This document shows, one piece after another, positions 61,101 through 64,000 of a stretch of DNA of 64,000 nt. The stretch's first letter is position 1. Each line of letters begins with the position of its first letter. Source of the DNA: Liolophura sinensis (Eukaryota > Mollusca > Polyplacophora > Chitonida > Chitonidae). The notes beneath the pieces are model-generated. The model saw only the letters and a list, made by a program, of their open reading frames with translations, searched no databases and had not been told where the DNA came from. Made by a program: the position numbers and the translations under genes. Where the stretch lies: NCBI RefSeq assembly GCF_032854445.1, contig NC_088297.1, forward strand, positions 736,169 through 800,168, given 5' to 3'.

Positions 61101-63288
61101 ACTGGGTTGGTCAGCTACCTGTTCACCCATAGAATCATAGGGTTAGTCAGCTACCTGTCCACCCATAGAATCATAGGTTTAGTCAGCTACCTGTCCACCC
61201 TTAGAATCACTGGGTTAGTCAGCTACCTGTCCACCCATAGAATCATAGGGTTAGTCAGCTACCTGTCCACCCTTAGAATCACTGGGTTAGTCAGCTACCT
61301 GTCCACCCTTAGAATCATAGGGTTAGTCAGCTACCTGTCCACCCATAGAATCAAAGGGTTAGTCAGCTACCTGTCAACCCTTAGAATCACTGGATTAGTC
61401 AGCTACGTGTCCATCCATAGTCAGTGAGGTCAGAACTATATATTTATTTATTTATTTGATTGGTGTTTTACGCTGTACTCAACTTTGGGGTCAAACACAG
61501 CCTATAATCACACATATTCCATCCAAAGCAATTTCAGTACTAACATTCCAATATTACATATTTTCTATGCAGGCATCTGGCCTACCACTGGGAACTGACA
61601 AAGGATATGAGTAAGGACTTCCATCAGTTGAGTCTTACAGTTGTCTTCTTTCCGAGCAAAGTACGCCAAGGCCTGTACCCACAGATTTGGATCTTGTGAT
61701 CTGAAGACATACACATGTACAGTATATGTGAAACAATGAACTCAATCTCCAAATAGTTTTCACTTGTCACTGCTTGTATTTCTCCTATTATTTATTTGAC
61801 TTATTTATTTATTTGATTGGTGTTTTACGCCGTACTCAAGAATATTTCACTTATACAACGGCGCGCAGCATTATGGTTGGAGGAAACCAGGCAGAGCCCG
61901 GATGAAACCCACCACCATCTGCAGGTTGCTGGCAGACCTTCTACTTATGGCTGGAGAGGAAGCCAGCATGAGCTGGACTTGAACTCACAGTGACCGCATT
62001 GGTGAGAGGCTCCTGGGTCATTACACTGCGCTAGCACGCTAACTGAGCCATTTATTTGATTGAGGTGTCCAATGCCATACACAAGAATTTTTAACTTACA
62101 TATGTATACACTGACAGTCCGATATATGGGTGGAGGAAGTTTCGAAGTCATTCATTGCACTTTGCCAGGTACTAACAGCAAGAGCTGAATTCGAGCATGT
62201 GACCTCACTGGTAGACAGCCTAAGAGTGAGCGAGTGATTGGGGTTTAACGTCGTACTTAACAATATTTCAGTCATATGATGACGAAGGAATTCTAGGAGT
62301 GCATGTAATGTGCCTCCCTGTTGCAGGATGGATTTTCACCGCTCTTTTATCTAGTGCTGCTTCACTGAGAAGACTTACCAAAGGCAAGTAAGGTGGATGA
62401 ATCAATTAGAATCAAGAAAAATGTCTCTCTTGAAAAATTCTAAACTTTAGGTGAAATACGGTAATAATTTAATAACGTGTGGTAAATCTACAACGTGCGG
62501 TAAATCTACAACGTGCGGTAAATCTACAACGTGCGGTAAATCTACAACGTGTGGTAAATCTACGTGCTGTAAACCCACGTGTGGTAAATCTACAACGTGC
62601 TGTAAATCTACAACGTGTGGTAAATCTACAACGTGTTGTAAATCTACAGCATGTGGAAAATCTACAACGTGTGGTAAATCTACAGCATGTGGAAAATCTA
62701 CAACGTGTGGTAAATCTACAACGTGTTGTAAATCTACAACGTGTGGTAAATCTACAACGTGTTGTAAATCTACAACGTGTGGTAAATCTACAACGTGCTG
62801 TAAATCTACAACGTGCGGTAAATCTACAACGTGTGGTAAATCTACAACATGCTGTAAATCTACAACGTGTGGTAAATCTACAACGTGTGGTAAATCTACA
62901 ACCCTGCTTCTGTACTCACATGCTGACACATACCTGAAGCTATAATTTGTTTTGGTAACATTTGTGTGTGTTCATATTTAACAGGAAACATACATAACAC
63001 ATGTATCACTAACTGTGACACAATGTGTGACATTATCTGTGACACAATCTGTGACATTAACTGTGACACAATGTCCACTTACCCGAAGCATTTACAAGCA
63101 TCAATAACATACATAACACATGTATCATTAACTGTGACATTAAATGTGACACAATGTGTGACATTAACTGTGACACAATCTGTGACATTAACTGTGACAC
63201 AATCTCCACTCACCCGAAGCGTTTACAAGCGTCAATAACATGAGAATGTTCATCATGTTCCATATGGTAGCGCAGAATCTGCTGATAC
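49707..63288 (-). CDS. VPS11: VPS11, C-terminal nine exons (5' part outside window)
   Basis: From 5' to 3' on the minus strand the exons are 63288-63214, 61700-61586, 59522-59452, 57706-57585, 55780-55682, 54637-54578, 51936-51870, 51093-51028 and 49793-49707. The joined product aligns throughout with the end of VPS11: YHMEHDEHSHVIDACKRFG, QDPNLWVQALAYFARKEDNC, LLPPLLVIQTLAHNSTATLS, a coiled coil beginning DYIIRRLQMENDQISEDERL, the RING (KIFQASKCSIC to CPACMPENR), IMDFIRAQEQSKDLHEFFHN, and DGFSVVAEYFGRGVFNK before a 28-aa tail ending NPFS. VPS11 is a core subunit of the HOPS and CORVET tethering complexes acting on endosomes and lysosomes. Donor and acceptor sites and phases fit everywhere. 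The weak spot is the 61586/59522 junction, where the acceptor is poor and the model has about five extra residues. No frameshift seen. Confidence 0.92.
50234..50255. repeat. TA microsatellite
   Basis: About ten TA units. Confidence 0.9.
50280..50535 (-). repeat. SINE-A, full-length copy in a VPS11 intron
   Basis: TTTATTTATTTCATTGGTGT through GACGACCAGCATTATGGTGG to GCGCGCTAACCAACTGAGC. Confidence 0.95.
50665..50816. repeat. 17-bp minisatellite, about 9 copies
   Basis: Unit CCATGGGTTCAATGCTT, with ATGTTT and TCCTT variants. Short open frames here are periodicity artefacts. Confidence 0.93.
51150..51305 (-). repeat. SINE-A, partial copy
   Basis: TTATTTATTTATCCCACTGA, CAGCCAGCATTATGGTGGGA, ACCATCTGCAGGTTGCTCGC. 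The tRNA-like half is missing. Confidence 0.85.
51412..51622 (-). repeat. SINE-A, internally deleted copy
   Basis: TTTATTTATTTATTAGATTG, a deletion of the mid body, then CGGAAGAAACCCACGACCAT to CAACTGAGCCCCGGAGGCCC. Confidence 0.92.
52005..52456. repeat. 63-bp tandem array, about 7 copies
   Basis: Unit ATGACAGATAGCATGTCAAC, ATCGTACCACAAAGTAGGAT, GGCTGAGCCACAGTGACTGC, ATC. A period of 63 (21 codons) gives open frames on both strands that are not genes. In a VPS11 intron. Confidence 0.95.
52452..52564. repeat. 36-bp tandem array, three copies
   Basis: GACGTCAGCTGTATTGTGAC followed by CATATGGTTTACACCT, three times, directly abutting the 63-bp array. Confidence 0.93.
52976..54130. repeat. 33-bp minisatellite, about 35 copies
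   Basis: Unit AAACTGAGGTAAATTGACAA plus GAGGCCAGATTTC. The 341-codon minus-strand frame (repeating LSLKSG-LSIYLSLKS) is an artefact of a period of 33 without stop codons. On the minus strand each unit reads TTTACCTCAG/T, resembling a splice acceptor. In the VPS11 intron between exons 54578 and 51936. Confidence 0.96.
54693..54915 (-). repeat. SINE-A, degenerate copy
   Basis: TATTTATTTTACTGGTACCT, TTCAAGAATATTTTATTTAA, GAGCTGGACTTGAACTCTCA and the CTCGACCACAAAGCC head occur in family order. Confidence 0.78.
55156..55642. mobile_element. MITE-like element with about 22-bp terminal inverted repeats
   Basis: Left end TTAAAGGAGAAGAAAACTTA; the right end in reverse complement reads TTAAGGAGAAGAAAATTTAA. 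Element of about 485 bp without coding content, ending 40 bases from the RING exon donor at 55682. Confidence 0.78.
55866..56821. mobile_element. DNA-transposon remnant with terminal inverted repeats, split by a SINE-B
   Basis: Left end TAAAGGGACATACTGCCAAT; right end in reverse complement GTAAGGGACATACTGTCGAA. Without the nested SINE-B (56277-56602) it is about 630 bp. No transposase frame. Confidence 0.75.
56277..56602 (+). repeat. SINE-B nested in a DNA-transposon remnant
   Basis: Head GGCCAGGATAGCACAGTTGG, B-box-like GGATCAATCCTGG, end CCAAGCACGCACTCACTC. Two internal deletions: after GGCTTACTTACC and after CTGCAAGAACCC. Confidence 0.93.
56998..57125 (-). repeat. SINE-A, 3' part
   Basis: TTTATTTATTTATTTGGTGT through CGGTCAGCATTATGGTGGGT to ACCCACGACCATACGCAGGT. 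Confidence 0.9.
57175..57428 (-). repeat. SINE-A, full-length copy
   Basis: TTTATTTATTTATTTGATTG through AGCGGCCAGCATTATGGTGG to AACTGAGCCATGCAGGCCCC. The second SINE-A in the same orientation within 430 bases. Confidence 0.94.
57935..58118 (+). repeat. SINE-A 3' part with an expanded tail microsatellite
   Basis: GCCATAAACGTGCGGAGGGT through CATAATGCTGGCTGCTGTCA, then six AAAT units that change into nine AATC units (58080-58115). Confidence 0.9.
58345..58545 (+). repeat. SINE-A, degenerate copy
   Basis: ACCCACATGGCCAAGCGCTT head, TATGTGGGAAGGTCTGTCAG, TGGTTGTGGGTTTCCCCGGG, ATCATAATGGTGGCTGCCGT. Confidence 0.78.
58585..58665 (-). repeat. SINE-A fragment, 3' end
   Basis: TTATCTAATTGGTGTTTTAC and GACGGCAGTCATCATTA; only the terminal 80 bases. 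Confidence 0.75.
58730..59070. repeat. Unclassified dispersed repeat, copy 2
   Basis: Colinear with 24955-25312 over about 340 bases in the same orientation (see that entry for landmarks). A 137-codon plus-strand frame overlapping this copy is not open in the other one, so it is not taken as a gene. Confidence 0.75.
59150..59392. repeat. About 61-bp tandem array, four copies
   Basis: Unit GGGCAGGGGAAACCGGAATG, CCTGTAGTACACCACCGACA, TTATCCAGCTAGATGTACCT, G. On the minus strand it lies just downstream of the VPS11 exon at 59452. Confidence 0.9.
59915..61425. repeat. 36-bp minisatellite, about 41 copies
   Basis: Unit CATAGAATCATAGGGTTAGT plus CAGCTACCTGTCCACC (36 bp, 12 codons). It keeps long frames open on the plus strand (316 codons of a YLSTHRIIGLVS pattern). 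Variants CTTAGAATCACTGGG and ATCATAGG alternate and suggest higher-order copying. One extra base near 60875 breaks the frame. In a VPS11 intron. Confidence 0.97.
61440..61485 (-). repeat. SINE-A fragment, tail end
   Basis: TTTATTTATTTATTTGATTG followed by GTGTTTTACGCTGTACTCAA; it ends there. Confidence 0.8.
61797..62051 (-). repeat. SINE-A, near full-length copy
   Basis: TGACTTATTTATTTATTTGA through ACGGCGCGCAGCATTATGGT to GCGCTAGCACGCTAACTGAG. Confidence 0.94.
62226..62398 (-). repeat. SINE-B, 3' part
   Basis: GAGTGAGCGAGTGATTGGGG, TTTAACGTCGTACTTAACAA, CAGTCATATGATGACGAAGG, TGTGCCTCCCTGTTGCAGGA, TTTCACCGCTCTTTTATC: the reverse complement of the SINE-B 3' half. The only minus-strand SINE-B seen. 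Confidence 0.93.
62476..62902. repeat. 18-bp minisatellite, about 24 copies
   Basis: Unit ACGTGTGGTAAATCTACA with CGG, CTG and TTG variants. Open in all three plus frames and on the minus strand because a unit of 18 has no stops; the Cys-rich TTCGKS product is not a real protein. In a VPS11 intron. Confidence 0.97.
62988..63245. repeat. Tandem repeat that includes a copy of a VPS11 exon edge
   Basis: ACATACATAACACATGTATC occurs at about 62989 and 63108; TGTGACATTAACTGTGACAC is repeated between. The real exon end and donor (ACTCACCCGAAGC to GTCAATAACAT, 63208-63242) is matched by ACTTACCCGAAGC to ATCAATAACAT at 63077-63111, with four differences. Confidence 0.88.
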
Positions 63289-63289
63289 C

Positions 63290-63870
63290 TGAAGAAAAAT
63301 CAGGCAGACAGAAGTAAATAAACAGTAGCTATAAAACACACAAAACAACAGATACCCTAAATTTATTAATTTATTTATTCAATTAGTGTTCAGAAACTCT
63401 CAATGACCTAACATTTCGCCCACAAAGTGCATTTTCAGAGGCCGATAAATGTCACAGAAATATTGTTTTTGGTGCTGAAACTCACAATTTTCCAGTACAG
63501 TATCATTCCATTTTCCAAACAAACCTCAAAACACCTTTCTAAAATCAATAGACCTCCCAGAATCAGGATCAGTTAGTCATGGACGAAATTTATGGTCACT
63601 GAGTTTTCATAGTTGCACAAGTGAGAGCTGGACAGAATACCTGAAATGATTATCAAACTCCATAAAACACTCTTATTTTCTCAAAACTTGATCGCTTTAA
63701 CATGGGACCAAAAAAAAAAAAACATGAAATTTACACCATTTTTTTTACATGTAGACATATAAATTTCAGAATATCCAATTTTCTGGAATGATTTGGTTGG
63801 TGTCTGGAAATCTGTGCATACTGTCGAGGAAAAGACAGCTGGAATTTACTACTTGGTGTGTACTCATGTA
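63290..63870. other. VPS11 intron, nothing further recognised
   Basis: The next upstream VPS11 exon is not visible before 64000. Contains an A-run at 63710-63722. Confidence 0.4.
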
Positions 63871-63975
63871 ATATTTTACTCGTACCAACGGTAGGTTTAT
63901 GGGTGGTGGAAATGTGAAGGCCTGGAGTAAACCATCACCCTTGGGCAAGTTACTGATAAACTTTCCTACATGAAA
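63870..63975 (-). repeat. Possible very degenerate SINE-A
   Basis: CAACGGTAGGTTTATGGGTGGT, a GGAGTAAACCATCACCCTTG-like stretch and GATAAACTTTCCTACAT keep the SINE-A body order. Confidence 0.4.
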
Positions 63976-64000
63976 CACAGATAAGGAAAGACAAAGACAA

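Noticed and set aside
59930-61427. Long open frames of 316 and 106 codons (YLSTHRIIGLVS pattern)
   Set aside because: They are translations of a 36-bp minisatellite whose unit has no stop codon; no start context, splice signals or family.
62447-62945. Cys-rich TTCGKSTTCCKS frame resembling a metallothionein or cuticle-type protein
   Set aside because: An 18-bp minisatellite open in several frames and on both strands; located inside a VPS11 intron.

Overview
The window is animal nuclear DNA: intron-bearing genes, two abundant tRNA-derived SINE families, a decayed LINE, MITE-like inverted-repeat elements and an unusually large number of minisatellites. The SINE types (one ending in an AATAAA-rich tail, one ending in GTTAAACCCCAA plus CACT repeats) and the gene content fit a marine lophotrochozoan, most likely a mollusc. 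The species cannot be fixed from the sequence alone. A 200-base N gap (3652-3851) sits inside a tandem array, so this is a draft assembly.

Layout. 1-3.9 kb: SINE fragments, a KLHDC9-like kelch gene on the minus strand with two frameshifts, and a gapped 55-bp array. 4-17 kb: no convincing gene, but a large fold-back element, MITEs, SINEs and a possible promoter near 7.5 kb. 17.3-21.96 kb: the 3' part of a ZNF800-like C2H2 zinc-finger gene on the plus strand, with at least eight frameshifts. 22-33.7 kb: MITEs, SINEs and a dead non-LTR retrotransposon on the minus strand. 33.7-44.9 kb: a complete ten-coding-exon gene of the THEMIS/GAREM family (CABIT-CABIT-SAM, predicted 777 aa) on the plus strand. 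49.7-63.3 kb: the last nine exons of VPS11, a HOPS/CORVET subunit, on the minus strand; its 5' part lies beyond the window. The introns of the last two genes are filled with SINEs and minisatellites.

The genes look unrelated in function: a putative signalling adaptor, an endolysosomal tethering subunit, a nuclear zinc-finger protein and a kelch protein. The most striking signal is structural. In the CABIT gene, tandem repeats grow out of exon edges and carry the splice site with them: exon 1 end plus donor, exon 2 end plus donor, terminal-exon acceptor in triplicate, and the SAM-coding end repeated in the 3' UTR. A VPS11 exon shows the same kind of edge duplication. Two further minisatellites, and probably a third, grew from inside SINE copies.
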